DNA from: Acetobacteraceae bacterium
GTDB taxonomy: Bacteria > Pseudomonadota > Alphaproteobacteria > Acetobacterales > Acetobacteraceae
Assembly (NCBI GenBank): GCA_027487675.1
Contig: JAIYDD010000132.1
Span: 1 to 64,000, forward strand
Length of the DNA stretch: 64,000 nucleotides
Direction: 5' to 3'
Positions 36,308 through 47,393 of the stretch are shown piece after piece (positions within the stretch are counted from its first letter, which is position 1; every line of letters starts with the position of its first letter). The position numbers and the translations under genes were made by a program. The notes under the pieces are model-generated. The model was not told where the DNA came from and did no database searches. It saw nothing but the letters and a program-made list of their open reading frames with translations.

Positions 36308-36939
36308 GCGGCTACCACGCCTCGCGCTTCGTCGAGGATCCGCGGCGAGCGGTGCTGTGGCGCACGCTCTGGCGCCACCATTTCCGCGCCCAGGTCGGCC
36401 CGGAGGATTGCGTTCTCGACCTCGGCAGCGGCTATGGCAGCTTCATCAACGAGGTCGAGGCGCGGCGCCGCATCGCGGTGGACACCTGGCCGGGCATGCC
36501 GGCGCATCTGCGTCCCGGGATCGAGGCGGTGGTCGGCAGCGCCGCCGAGCTCGGTTTCCTCGAGGATTGCAGCGTGGACTTCGCCTTCGCGAGCAACCTG
36601 TTCGAGCACCTGCCGCAGGCGGATTTCGCCGCCGTGCTCGCCGCGCTGCGCGCCAAGCTCTCGGCGCGCGGCACGCTGACCATCCTGCAGCCGAACTGGC
36701 GGCACGCCTTCCGCGAATACTTCGACGACTACACCCATGTGGCGGTCTATTCGGATGTCAGCCTCTGCGACTTCCTCGTCGCGCATGGCTACGAGATCCT
36801 GGAGGTGCGGCCGCGCTTCCTGCCGCTGACCATCAAGTCCCGCCTGCCGGTCTCGCCCCTGCTGATCCGCGCCTATCTCGCCTTCCCGCTGAAGCCGGCG
36901 GGCAAGCAGATGCTGGTCCGTGCGCGACCGCGGCGCTGA
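36304..36939 (+). CDS. Class I SAM-dependent methyltransferase
   Basis: A 211-residue enzyme. Motif I is V-L-D-L-G-S-G-Y-G-S-F at about 39-49, the acidic strand is I-A-V-D-T-W-P, and motif IV is F-A-S-N-L-F-E-H-L. The H-L pair and the later F-F-D-D-Y-T-H-type segment (Y-F-D-D-Y-T-H-V) are often seen in methyltransferases of polysaccharide loci. It starts inside the stop of the preceding glycosyltransferase (ATGA) and is probably co-translated with it. It may methylate a sugar or a lipid-linked intermediate. Confidence 0.87.
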   Translation: MSGYHASRFVEDPRRAVLWRTLWRHHFRAQVGPEDCVLDLGSGYGSFINEVEARRRIAVDTWPGMPAHLRPGIEAVVGSAAELGFLEDCSVDFAFASNLFEHLPQADFAAVLAALRAKLSARGTLTILQPNWRHAFREYFDDYTHVAVYSDVSLCDFLVAHGYEILEVRPRFLPLTIKSRLPVSPLLIRAYLAFPLKPAGKQMLVRARPRR

Positions 36940-36949
36940 TCCTGCCGGC

Positions 36950-38482
36950 ATGGGCTCGGGCGGCGGCGTGCCCGCCCTGGTGCTGGCCGCATGCCTGGCG
37001 CTGGCCGCCGTGCTGCTCTTCCGTGGCGCGGCGGTCGTGCTGGCCGCGGTGGAGGCCATCGGCTTCCCGGCGAGCCTGAACTACGGCGAAGGCATCGTGG
37101 TGCAGCAGGCGCTGCTGGTCACCGGGGCGAGGGCCTATGGGGACATCGCCACCTATCCCTTCATCGTCTTCCACTACCCGCCGGCCTATCTGCTGGCGAT
37201 CCGCGCGCTGGCCGCGACCGGGATCGATGCGGTCGCGGCGGCGCGAATCATCTCGGTCGCGGCAGGGCTCGGCGCGGCGGCGATGGCGGCGGGGCTGGCC
37301 TGGCTCGGCCTGCGCGGCACCGCCGCCTTCGCCCGCGGCTTCGGCGCCTTCGTCGCCGCCGCGACGCTGCTCGGCACGCTGCCCGTCGCGAACTGGCTGC
37401 CGCTGGCGCGCGTCGACATGCTGGCGCTGGCGCTCACCCTGGGCGGCCTGCTGCTCGCGCTCGGCGCGGAAGGCAGGCGCGGGTGGATCCTGGGCGCCGC
37501 GGCGCTGTTCACGCTGGCGGTCTACACGAAGCAGACCTCGGTGGCGGCGCCGCTGGCCGCGACCCTCGTGCTGCTGGCCGTGCGGCCCGCCGACGCGCTG
37601 CGGCTGGTCGCGGCGGGGCTGGCGATGTCGCTGGTCCTGCTCGGCGCCGCGATGCTGGCGACGGACGGCGGGTTCCTGCGCCACCTCGTGCTGCACAACA
37701 TCAACCGCTTCGACATCCGCGGGCTGGAGTTGCTCGGCGTGATGGTCGGGCTGCACGCCGTCATCGTGGTGGTGGCGCTGCTCGGGCTCGCGGGCGGGCT
37801 GCAGCTTCTCGGGCGCGTCGGCGAGGGACGCTGGTTGCGACGCGCCCGGCACGCGGTGCGCACCGACCGCGCGGCCCGCGCGGTGGCGGGCGTGGCCCTG
37901 CACGCGGCGATCACCACGCCGATGCTGCTGCTGATCATGAAGTCCGGCTCGGCCGACAACTACCTGCTCGAATGGCTGGCCGCCTGCGCCATGCTGGCAG
38001 GGCTGTTCTTCGGCCGGCTGGCGCAGGGCGGCATGCGCCGATCCGATCCGGCCTGGCACCTGCCGGCCTTCGCCGCGCTTCTGGCAGTTCAGCTCGGCGT
38101 CTTCCCGGCATCCCCGCATGCGGGCGTCAACCGCCGCGAGGAGGCGCTGGCCGAGGCCGCGGCGCTGATCGCCCAGGTGCGCGCGGCGCAAGGCGCCGTG
38201 CTGTCGGACGACATGGTCATCCTGCTGCGTGCGGGGCGCTACGTGCCGTGGGAATCGGCGATCTTCGCCGAGCTCGCGAGCCTGCGCCGCTGGGACGAGG
38301 CGCTGATCGTGGACCGCATCCGGTCCGGCCATTTCGCGATGGCGATCACGCAGCACCAGCGCGGCAACTGGCTGTTCGACGCGCGCTACAATCCGGCCGT
38401 CGCCGATGCGCTGGAAGCTGCCCTGCCCCGGCGCGAGGCGGTGGGCAGCCTGGTGGTCTGGCGACCGGCGGCCCGGGAGTGA
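36950..38482 (+). CDS. Polytopic membrane glycosyltransferase (GT39/ArnT-like)
   Basis: A protein of about 510 residues with roughly ten to eleven hydrophobic helices and a C-terminal soluble part. After helix 1 comes L-N-Y-G-E-G-I-V-V-Q-Q, an acidic loop like that of GT-C enzymes, then Y-P-P-A-Y-L, and later V-Y-T-K-Q-T-S-V. Such enzymes move a sugar from a polyprenyl carrier to a substrate on the periplasmic side. A GTG at 36920 would add ten residues and overlap the methyltransferase gene; the ATG at 36950 sits 10 bases after its stop. With uppP, the GT2 and the methyltransferase it suggests one surface-glycan pathway. Confidence 0.83.
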   Translation: MGSGGGVPALVLAACLALAAVLLFRGAAVVLAAVEAIGFPASLNYGEGIVVQQALLVTGARAYGDIATYPFIVFHYPPAYLLAIRALAATGIDAVAAARIISVAAGLGAAAMAAGLAWLGLRGTAAFARGFGAFVAAATLLGTLPVANWLPLARVDMLALALTLGGLLLALGAEGRRGWILGAAALFTLAVYTKQTSVAAPLAATLVLLAVRPADALRLVAAGLAMSLVLLGAAMLATDGGFLRHLVLHNINRFDIRGLELLGVMVGLHAVIVVVALLGLAGGLQLLGRVGEGRWLRRARHAVRTDRAARAVAGVALHAAITTPMLLLIMKSGSADNYLLEWLAACAMLAGLFFGRLAQGGMRRSDPAWHLPAFAALLAVQLGVFPASPHAGVNRREEALAEAAALIAQVRAAQGAVLSDDMVILLRAGRYVPWESAIFAELASLRRWDEALIVDRIRSGHFAMAITQHQRGNWLFDARYNPAVADALEAALPRREAVGSLVVWRPAARE

Positions 38483-38647
38483 TCCCCGTCGCCGCACCGG
38501 CGAGGAGGGCCGTGCGCCGCAGGCCGCACCGGCCGCGGCGCGCTGCCAGGGCGTGACCCGCGGCGCCGCGATCGCCGGCGCGAGGGATCACGCCATCGCG
38601 GAAGGGCCTCTGGCAGGCCCCCGCGATCCGGCCCGCCCGGATCCCCG

Positions 38648-39295
<648 letters not shown>

Positions 39296-39320
39296 GGGGG
39301 CGTTCCTTTCGCTCTCTGGG

Positions 39321-40061
39321 TTACGACATCGGGTTGCCGGCGGGGCCCGCGGCCGCGGCCGCATGCTTGCGCACGGTGCGCTGCTCGATCTGCTTCTCGT
39401 AGCTTGAGGGCAGGCAGATCATGCGCTTGACGAAGATGCCGGGCGTGTGGATGTAGTCGGCCTCGATCTCGCCGGGCTTCACCAGGTGCTCCACCTGCGC
39501 GACGGTGACGCGCGCGGCGGTGGCCATCATCGGGTTGAAGTTGCGCGCCGTCTTCCGGTAGGCGAGGTTGCCCTCGTGGTCGCCCATCCAGGCGTGCACG
39601 ATGGCGAGGTCGGCGAACAGCCCGCGCTCCATCACGTAGTGCTCGCCGTCGAATTCCCGCGTCTCCTTGCCTTCCGCGACCGCGGTGCCGTAGCCGGTCT
39701 TGGTGAAGAAGGCGGGGATGCCGGCGCCGCCGGCGCGGATGCGCTCGGCCAGCGTGCCCTGCGGGTTGAACTCGATCTCGAGCTCCCCGGCGAGGTACTG
39801 CTTGGCGAAGGTCGCGTTCTCGCCCACGTAGCTGCTGACCATCTTCCGGATCTGCCGCGTCTCCAGCAGGATGCCGAGGCCCACGCCATCGACGCCGGCA
39901 TTGTTCGACACGACGGTGAGGTCCTTCACGCCGCTCTCGCGGATCGCCTCGATCAGCACGGAGGGCACGCCGCAGAGGCCGAAGCCGCCCGACATGATGG
40001 TCATGCCGTCCTTGAGCAGCCCGGCGAGCGCCGCCGTGGCATCCGGGTAGACCTTGCGCAT
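39321..40061 (-). CDS. scoA: 3-oxoacid CoA-transferase, subunit A
   Basis: A 246-residue alpha subunit with the family's [15 protein letters not shown] near the N-terminus, V-V-S-N-N-A-G, and G-D-H-E-G-N-L-A-Y. It pairs with the downstream subunit B to activate acetoacetate or a related 3-oxo acid in ketone-body or branched-chain catabolism. The ATG at 40061 gives the normal N-terminus M-R-K-V-Y-P-D-A; the long upstream open frame crosses the tRNA gene and is rejected. Confidence 0.95.
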   Translation of the reverse strand: MRKVYPDATAALAGLLKDGMTIMSGGFGLCGVPSVLIEAIRESGVKDLTVVSNNAGVDGVGLGILLETRQIRKMVSSYVGENATFAKQYLAGELEIEFNPQGTLAERIRAGGAGIPAFFTKTGYGTAVAEGKETREFDGEHYVMERGLFADLAIVHAWMGDHEGNLAYRKTARNFNPMMATAARVTVAQVEHLVKPGEIEADYIHTPGIFVKRMICLPSSYEKQIEQRTVRKHAAAAAGPAGNPMS

Positions 40062-40250
40062 CGCGTCCTCTTCCCTGGCCTTGTCGAGGCGGACCCTAAA
40101 GCGGATCGGGCCGCGGCGGAATAGCCGTGGGCCGCATCGGTTGGCACTGGAAAACAAGGTGCTAACGCGTGCCGCGGCCGTTGCGCGCGGCGCGGCGGGA
40201 GGCTTGCGCGGGTGCCGGGGCGGGGCTATACGGCGCGCCTCCCAGGGGAC

Positions 40251-40326
<76 letters not shown>

Positions 40327-40423
40327 CCCCCATCTCCGTCGGCCCGGCGTTTCATGAACATGGCCGGCCTGGGCCAACGCCCGATGGCATGCGGGCATCT
40401 CGGGCCGGCGGGGCGAGACGCGG

Positions 40424-40756
40424 TCAGTCCACGATGAACAGCCTCGCGCCGGTTGCCGTCGACGACCGATGGGCAGCGTCGCCGAAGTCCGAGACCTGGT
40501 AGCTCATCCCGGGCGTGAGCGTGACGCGGCGACCGTCGCGCAACTCGGTGTGCAGCACCCCCTCCAGCACCAGCAGCACATGGCCGCGGTCGCACCAATG
40601 GTCGGCCAGGTAGCCGGGCGAATACTCCACCATCCGCACGCGCAGGTCGCCGATGGCCAGCGTCCGCCACAGCGCTTCCCCGGTCTCGCCGGGGTGGCGC
40701 GTGGCGGGCACGGCCGACCAGTCGGTCACGGTGAAGGGCAGGGCAGGGATCTTCAT
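40424..40756 (-). CDS. DHCW-motif cupin-fold protein
   Basis: A 110-residue single-domain cupin. The family motif appears as L-A-D-H-W-C-D-R-G-H-V-L-L-V-L-E-G, with His and Cys that could bind a metal, followed by the turn T-P-G-M-S-Y-Q-V-S. The start M-K-I-P-A-L at 40756 is chosen because the upstream 24 codons do not fit the family. No pathway link is visible, and the remnant metallo-hydrolase gene lies 10 bases upstream on the same strand. Function unknown. Confidence 0.85.
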   Translation of the reverse strand: MKIPALPFTVTDWSAVPATRHPGETGEALWRTLAIGDLRVRMVEYSPGYLADHWCDRGHVLLVLEGVLHTELRDGRRVTLTPGMSYQVSDFGDAAHRSSTATGARLFIVD

Positions 40757-40766
40757 GCCGGCGAGG

Positions 40767-41264
40767 CTAACGCCGGCCTCGCAGCACCGCCAGACGCCAG
40801 GCCAGCACGCCTCCATCCCCGCCGCCATGCACGGGCGTGTGGCCTGGTATCGGCACGAGCGGCGTCCCAGGCGGCAGGCCAGGGATCCTGTGCATGGCCC
40901 GCAACCCGCAGAAGGTCGCGCCGCCGCCGCGCCGACCGACCGGCGTCCGCAGCGGCCGCCAAGTCGACGTTTCGCTCTTGGCGCCAGCCGCCAGCGGCAT
41001 CACCCCAGCGCGCCGCGCCGGGCAGTCGCGTCCGGGGTCGAGCCGCGGCCGCAGCAGCCCCAGGGTGAGCGCCGGCTGGCGCGGGCTTGGGCGCGCCACG
41101 TCGCGCAGCCGGAAGCCGGCGTCGACCGGCACCAGCCCAGCAAGCGGCGTCTTGTTCGGCAGCGCATGACCGGTCAGCCGGGCCAGCGCGCCGCGACCGA
41201 CGCCGGCGGTCGGGCGCCCGCCGGGCTGCCCCGACGAGCCAAGGTCGAGATGGTGGATACGCAT
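40767..41264 (-). pseudogene. Degraded MBL-fold metallo-hydrolase
   Basis: A 165-residue open frame whose start M-R-I-H-H-L-D-L-G, the segment G-R-G-A-L-A-R-L-T-x-H, then G-L-V-P-V-D-A-G-F-x-L-R-D-V-A, and near the end L-V-P-I-P-G-H-T-P-V-H match metallo-beta-lactamase-fold hydrolases. The H-x-H-x-D-H metal-binding motif and about a third of the domain are missing between residues ~90 and 120, where the sequence is Arg/Pro-rich and unlike the family. The C-terminal region after G-H-T is also gone. No internal stop has formed, but with no metal site it can hardly be active. It is probably a decaying gene. Confidence 0.7.
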
Positions 41265-41344
41265 GGCCGTCCCCGTATCGAGCGACGTCGGACGGCACGG
41301 GGGCGCGGGCCTTCGTTCCGCCCCGGCCGCCGGGCCCGCCGGCG

Positions 41345-41467
41345 TCAGGGATGGACGCTGCGCACCACCTCGACCGAGGCGCCGGGACGCGGCTTCGCCG
41401 GCGGGCCGGCCGCCATCACGGCGAAGGTCAGGGCCAGGAAACCCAGCAGCAGGGGCAGGATCGGCAT
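41345..41467 (-). CDS. Possible small membrane protein
   Basis: A 40-residue frame with a single hydrophobic helix at residues 3-21 ([17 protein letters not shown]) and a Pro/Val-rich tail. It is the only plausible gene in the stretch between the MBL remnant and acs. No clear ribosome site is seen and there is no family match, so it may not be real. Confidence 0.3.
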   Translation of the reverse strand: MPILPLLLGFLALTFAVMAAGPPAKPRPGASVEVVRSVHP

Positions 41468-41707
41468 GGCGGTGGCCCGAGGCGACGGCATGCGGCCAGT
41501 CCCGCACGGCCGCCGCCGCCCTGTCCTTGCGCCAGCGCAAATCCCGGTACCGGCCTGGCGGGTCTGGGCGGCGCCGCGCCGTTCCTGCCCCGTCACGCAT
41601 CGACGCCGCCGCATGCGTCCCGGTTGACGCACATCAAGGCGCCGTGTCCTTCTGCGGCGCAGAGCAGGCCGGCAAGCAGGCCCGTCCGAGGAAGGTTGGG
41701 GGAGCGC

Positions 41708-43651
<1,944 letters not shown>

Positions 43652-43875
43652 CCCGCGATCGCCCCGGGCGTGCACGCCGGAGGCGGCCAGGACCCTGGGG
43701 CGTGGATCGGCGGGCCGGACAAGGCTGGCGCGGACCCGGCCTGGCGACGGCCAGGCCGATGCCGGTCCGGATCGGGGCCGGGGCGCGCGCCCCGCCACCG
43801 CCGGACACCCTTGGCGGTAGCGGGGGCCCGCGCGGTCCCGCTTGCGCCAGGCGCCGCATTGCGCAGCATATACCG

Positions 43876-45045
43876 ATGCTCCAGCCGCCCGAGGCGCGCC
43901 AGACGACGCGCCTGATCGTCATCCTCGGCCTCGGCGCCCTCGCCTCGGCGCTGGCCAGCCGGGCGCTCGACCCGCTGGTGGGCGAGATCGCCGCGGAGTT
44001 CCAGCAGAGCCCGGCCACCGTCGCGCTGCTGAACAGCGCCTTCGCGCTGCCCTATGCGCTGATCCAGCTGGTGCTCGGCCCGGTCGGCGACAGCATCGGC
44101 AAGCGCCGCGTCATCCGCGCCTGCCTGGCGCTGCTGGTCGCCACGCTGGTCGCCTCGGCCTTCGTGCCCGGCTTCTGGTCCCTCCTGGCGCTCCGCGTGC
44201 TGGCCGGCGCGGCGGCGGGCGGGGTCTTCCCGCTGGCCATCGCCATCATCGGCGACAAGGTGCCGATCGAGCGGCGGCAGGTCGCGCTCTCGCGCCTGCT
44301 GGTGGCAGGGCTCACCGGGGCCGTCGGCGGCGGCATCCTGGCCGCGCTGGTGGCGCCCTGGGCAGGCTGGCGCGGCGTGGTGCTCGCCTGCGCCACCGCC
44401 TCGGTCATCGCCGTGCTGGCGATGCGGGACCGGGACCCGACGCCCCCCACGCGGCTGCCGGCGCTGGGCGAGGTGCTGGCCCGGTACCGCGCCCTGCTTT
44501 CCCTGGCCGCGGCGCGGCGGCTCTACGTCGCGGTCTTCATCGAGGGGACGCTCTGCTTCGGCATCTTCCCCTTCCTGGCGCCCCTGTTGATCGAGCGCGG
44601 CCAGGGCGGGGCCGCGCAGGCCGGCATCGCCATCGCCGGCTTCGCGCTGGGCGGCTTCGCCTTCGCCGCCGCGGCGCCGTTGATGCTGGCCCGCCTCGGC
44701 CAGGCGAGGATGGTGATGGCTGGCGGCGCGGTCAGCGCGACCTCGCTCTCCCTGCTCGCCCTGGTGCCGACGGTGGAGGCGACGGTGGCCGCCTTCCTGC
44801 TGCTCGGGCTCGGCTTCTACATGGTGCATTCCTCCATCCAGACCCGGGTGACGGAGCTTGCGCCGCACGCCCGCGGCGGGGCGGTGTCGCTGCATGCCTT
44901 CAGCTTCTTCATGGGCCAGGCGCTGGGCCCGGTGGTGATGGGGGCGGGGCGGGCGACGATCGGGACGGAGGCGTCGCTGCTGCTGGCGGCGGCAGGGATC
45001 CTGGCGCTCGGGCTCTGGCTGGGCCCGCGAGGGGCACCTCGTTAG
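43876..45045 (+). CDS. MFS transporter
   Basis: A 389-residue inner-membrane protein with twelve predicted helices. The loop between helices 2 and 3 reads G-P-V-G-D-S-I-G-K-R-R-V, the major-facilitator signature. The overall look is of a small-molecule exporter of the drug:H+ antiporter-1 group, such as arabinose-efflux or drug-efflux permeases. The substrate is unknown. It converges on the DUF1674 gene across a long gene-free stretch. Confidence 0.9.
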   Translation: MLQPPEARQTTRLIVILGLGALASALASRALDPLVGEIAAEFQQSPATVALLNSAFALPYALIQLVLGPVGDSIGKRRVIRACLALLVATLVASAFVPGFWSLLALRVLAGAAAGGVFPLAIAIIGDKVPIERRQVALSRLLVAGLTGAVGGGILAALVAPWAGWRGVVLACATASVIAVLAMRDRDPTPPTRLPALGEVLARYRALLSLAAARRLYVAVFIEGTLCFGIFPFLAPLLIERGQGGAAQAGIAIAGFALGGFAFAAAAPLMLARLGQARMVMAGGAVSATSLSLLALVPTVEATVAAFLLLGLGFYMVHSSIQTRVTELAPHARGGAVSLHAFSFFMGQALGPVVMGAGRATIGTEASLLLAAAGILALGLWLGPRGAPR

Positions 45046-45614
45046 GGAAGCGAGAGGTTCGCGATTCGCCCCGATATCGGAACGCAGGGTGAATCCAGGC
45101 CGCCGGCCGACTTCGTGAGGCGTGGCGAATCAGGCACCTGGCCCGAGTCGCGCGAACGAATCGCTGCCCCCGGCAGGGCCATCGCCGGACCACAAGCTGT
45201 TGGGGTTGCCCGCCGGACCTGGCCACAAGCACGTTCGCATCCTGCGCCCCGAGTCGCGGCCGAGTCGCGTCGGCCACCAAGCCGCGTGGCCATGGCGGGA
45301 AGGCCGCAGCCCGCGCCATGTCGCAGCCGACCGCGGCGGCAACCCTCGACGCGAACCGCGATGCCACAACTCAACTTTTCGGTTTGTCGTGTCCAGCACG
45401 GAGGCCGCGAGACCCCGGCGCGGCGAACCCGTCGAGCCAGGACCAGGGCCGGCAAGCCGCGCCCAAGCCAGCCCGGGGGGACGACGCACGGCCCGACCGG
45501 CACGCCGCATCGCGGCCCCCTGACCAGCCCGCCGGGCGCGCATCTACGCCCCCGGCACGGGTGCTGCCCGCGGCCCGGCGCGCCTGCCCGGACCGACCAG
45601 GCGCCCGCCTGGCG
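45046..45614. other. Convergent gene-free stretch with GANTC cluster
   Basis: These 569 bases lie between two convergent stops (MFS transporter and DUF1674), so no flanking promoter is needed here. Open frames of up to about 150 codons cross it on both strands, but none shows a family or sensible composition. Seven GANTC sites, the alphaproteobacterial CcrM methylation target, are packed into 45063-45266 (45063, 45091, 45127, 45145, 45158, 45251, 45262). A short A/T-richer patch lies near 45370-45390. It could hold a small RNA, a dead gene or a cell-cycle-regulated element. Confidence 0.55.
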
Positions 45615-45785
45615 TCAGAAGTCGCTGACCCGGCCCTTCCTCTCCCAGTCGCCATAGCGCGTGGGCTCGGGCCCCACGGGGCCGCCGACTTCCTTCGGCG
45701 CGGGCTTCTTCGGCAGGTCCGCCGGGGTGGCTGCGGGGGTGGCGGGCTGGTCGGGGGCGGCGCCCCCCTGGTTCGCGTCGGTCAT
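45615..45785 (-). CDS. DUF1674 protein (succinate dehydrogenase assembly factor 4-like)
   Basis: A 56-residue protein too short for common ORF cut-offs. The first half is Pro/Ala-rich; the C-terminus carries the complete family motif [17 protein letters not shown] followed by R-K-G-R-V-S-D-F. Eukaryotic homologues (SDHAF4) protect the flavinylated succinate dehydrogenase subunit during assembly. It is divergent from htpX with 48 bases between the two starts, so the promoters probably overlap. Confidence 0.92.
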   Translation of the reverse strand: MTDANQGGAAPDQPATPAATPADLPKKPAPKEVGGPVGPEPTRYGDWERKGRVSDF

Positions 45786-45833
45786 GGCGCACATCTAGGG
45801 GCTCCACACCCGATTGCGGAGGCGCGGCGAAGA

Positions 45834-46772
45834 ATGGGCGGCTACCTGCGCACGACATTGCTGCTGGCGGGCATGACCGCACTGTTCGTCGGCCTCGGCG
45901 CGGCCATCGGCGGCCAGCAGGGCATGCTGATCGCCTTCGTCGTCGCCTGCGGCATGAACATCTTCGCCTGGTGGAACAGCGACCGCGTCGTGCTGGGCAT
46001 GCACAACGCCCAGCCGATCGGGCCGCAGGACGCGCCGCGCCTCTACCAGATGACCGCGGACCTGGCCGCGCGCGCCGGCATCCCGATGCCCGCCCTCTAC
46101 GTGATCCACGAGGACCAGCCCAACGCCTTCGCCACCGGCCGCAGCCCGGAGAAGGGGGCGGTGGCGCTCAACACCGGCCTGCTGGACCTGATGCCGGAGC
46201 GCGAGGTGGCCGGCGTCATCGCGCATGAGCTGGCGCATATCCGCAACCGCGACACGCTGATCATGACCATCACCGCGACGCTGGCGGGCGCGATCGGCAT
46301 GCTGGCGCAGTTCGGCTTCCTGTTCGGCGGCCGCGGACAGGACGGCAGGTCGAACCCCTTCGGCCCGATCGGCATGATCCTGCTGGTGGTGCTGGCGCCG
46401 ATCGCCGCGATGATCGTGCAGATGGCGGTCAGCCGGTCCCGCGAATACGAGGCCGACAAGGCCGCGGCCGGGATCACCGGCGACCCGCTGGCGCTGGCCG
46501 GCGCTTTGCGGCGGCTGGAAGCCTACAAGCAAGGCCGCGTGAACGAGGCGGCCGAGGCCAACCCGGCCAGCGCCCATCTGTTCATCATCAACCCGCTGGC
46601 CGGGCTGCGGATGGACGGCCTGTTCTCCACCCATCCAAGCACCGGCAACCGGGTGGCGGCGCTGGAGCAGATGGCCGGGCGGATGGGCCCTCCCGTCGCA
46701 CCGCGCCCGGCAGCGGCACGCCCGCAGCCGGGTCCCTGGTCGGGCCGCGGGCGGCGGAATCCCTGGGGCTGA
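45834..46772 (+). CDS. htpX: Membrane zinc metalloprotease HtpX
   Basis: A 312-residue inner-membrane protease for quality control of membrane proteins. Helices lie at about residues 6-24 and 30-46, and two more after the active site. The zinc motif H-E-L-A-H is at 131-135, and the third ligand Glu is in R-E-Y-E-A-D. The family segment N-A-F-A-T-G-R-S-P is at 98-106. A Pro/Arg-rich tail follows the last conserved block (S-T-H-P-S-T-G-N-R). The ATG at 45834 begins the standard N-terminus and sits in a 48-base divergent gap with the DUF1674 gene. Confidence 0.96.
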   Translation: MGGYLRTTLLLAGMTALFVGLGAAIGGQQGMLIAFVVACGMNIFAWWNSDRVVLGMHNAQPIGPQDAPRLYQMTADLAARAGIPMPALYVIHEDQPNAFATGRSPEKGAVALNTGLLDLMPEREVAGVIAHELAHIRNRDTLIMTITATLAGAIGMLAQFGFLFGGRGQDGRSNPFGPIGMILLVVLAPIAAMIVQMAVSRSREYEADKAAAGITGDPLALAGALRRLEAYKQGRVNEAAEANPASAHLFIINPLAGLRMDGLFSTHPSTGNRVAALEQMAGRMGPPVAPRPAAARPQPGPWSGRGRRNPWG

Positions 46773-46833
46773 CCCCTGGTTCCGGCCGGGCTGGCCACCA
46801 CCTGTGTGCGGTGGCCGGGAAGGATGATCGCCC

Positions 46834-47145
46834 ATGCCGACGCTGCTGCGCTTCGTCCTGTGCCATGCCGCGGCGGGCTTCGGCCTCTCCGCTCTCCTGG
46901 TCGGCGGGCTGATCCTCACCAATCCGGGGCAGGCCGGCACGCTGCTGCTGGGCGCGGCGGGACATTGGTGGCCGGCGGCGCTGCTCTGGTTCTTCGTCGG
47001 CCTCACCTTCGGTGGCGCGCAGCTGGCCGGCGCGGTGATGAGCCTGGGGCCGGAGGGCAGGCCAGGCCGCCCGGGCGGCGGGCGAGGTGCGCCCGGCGGG
47101 CTGGTGCCGGTCGCGCTGCGGGCACGGGCGCCGCGGCGACACTGA
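46834..47145 (+). CDS. Small membrane protein, unknown function
   Basis: A 103-residue protein with two hydrophobic helices (about residues 10-29 and 45-68) and a Gly/Arg/Pro-rich C-terminal tail. The loop before helix 2 has A-A-G-H-W-W-P-A-A-L-L-W-F-F. It follows htpX by 61 bases on the same strand and may be on its transcript. I do not recognise a family. Confidence 0.65.
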   Translation: MPTLLRFVLCHAAAGFGLSALLVGGLILTNPGQAGTLLLGAAGHWWPAALLWFFVGLTFGGAQLAGAVMSLGPEGRPGRPGGGRGAPGGLVPVALRARAPRRH

Positions 47146-47153
47146 TTGCGCGA

Positions 47154-47236
47154 TAGGGGCGGCCGGACTCGAACCGGCAAGGCCGTGAGGCCGGAGCATT
47201 TTGAGTGCTCTGCGGTTACCATTTCGCCACGCCCCC
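47154..47236 (-). tRNA. tRNA-Leu (anticodon CAA)
   Basis: Read on the minus strand, the acceptor stem GGGGGCG pairs with CGCCCCT with a terminal G-U. The anticodon stem GAGCA/TGCTC encloses CTCAAAA, giving anticodon CAA for leucine codon TTG. The long variable arm typical of leucine tRNAs is present, and the T arm GCCGG-TTCGAGT-CCGGC is canonical. CCA is not encoded. Confidence 0.93.
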
Positions 47237-47393
47237 GTGGCCCCGCCAGGGATAGGCGGCGCGCCCGGGCGGCGCAAGCAGCATGGCAGGCGCGCCCGCG
47301 CGCGCTGACGCGGAACTGCAACATATACGTCACAGGGATGTCGCGGGACGCGCGCTACGGCTTGCCCGCCGCCAGTCCAAGGACACCCCAAAG

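Noticed and set aside
45122-45523. A 133-codon plus-strand ORF (and overlapping minus-strand ORFs) in the convergent gap
   Set aside because: Pro/Arg/Gly-rich with no family similarity and no good ribosome site; treated as non-coding.
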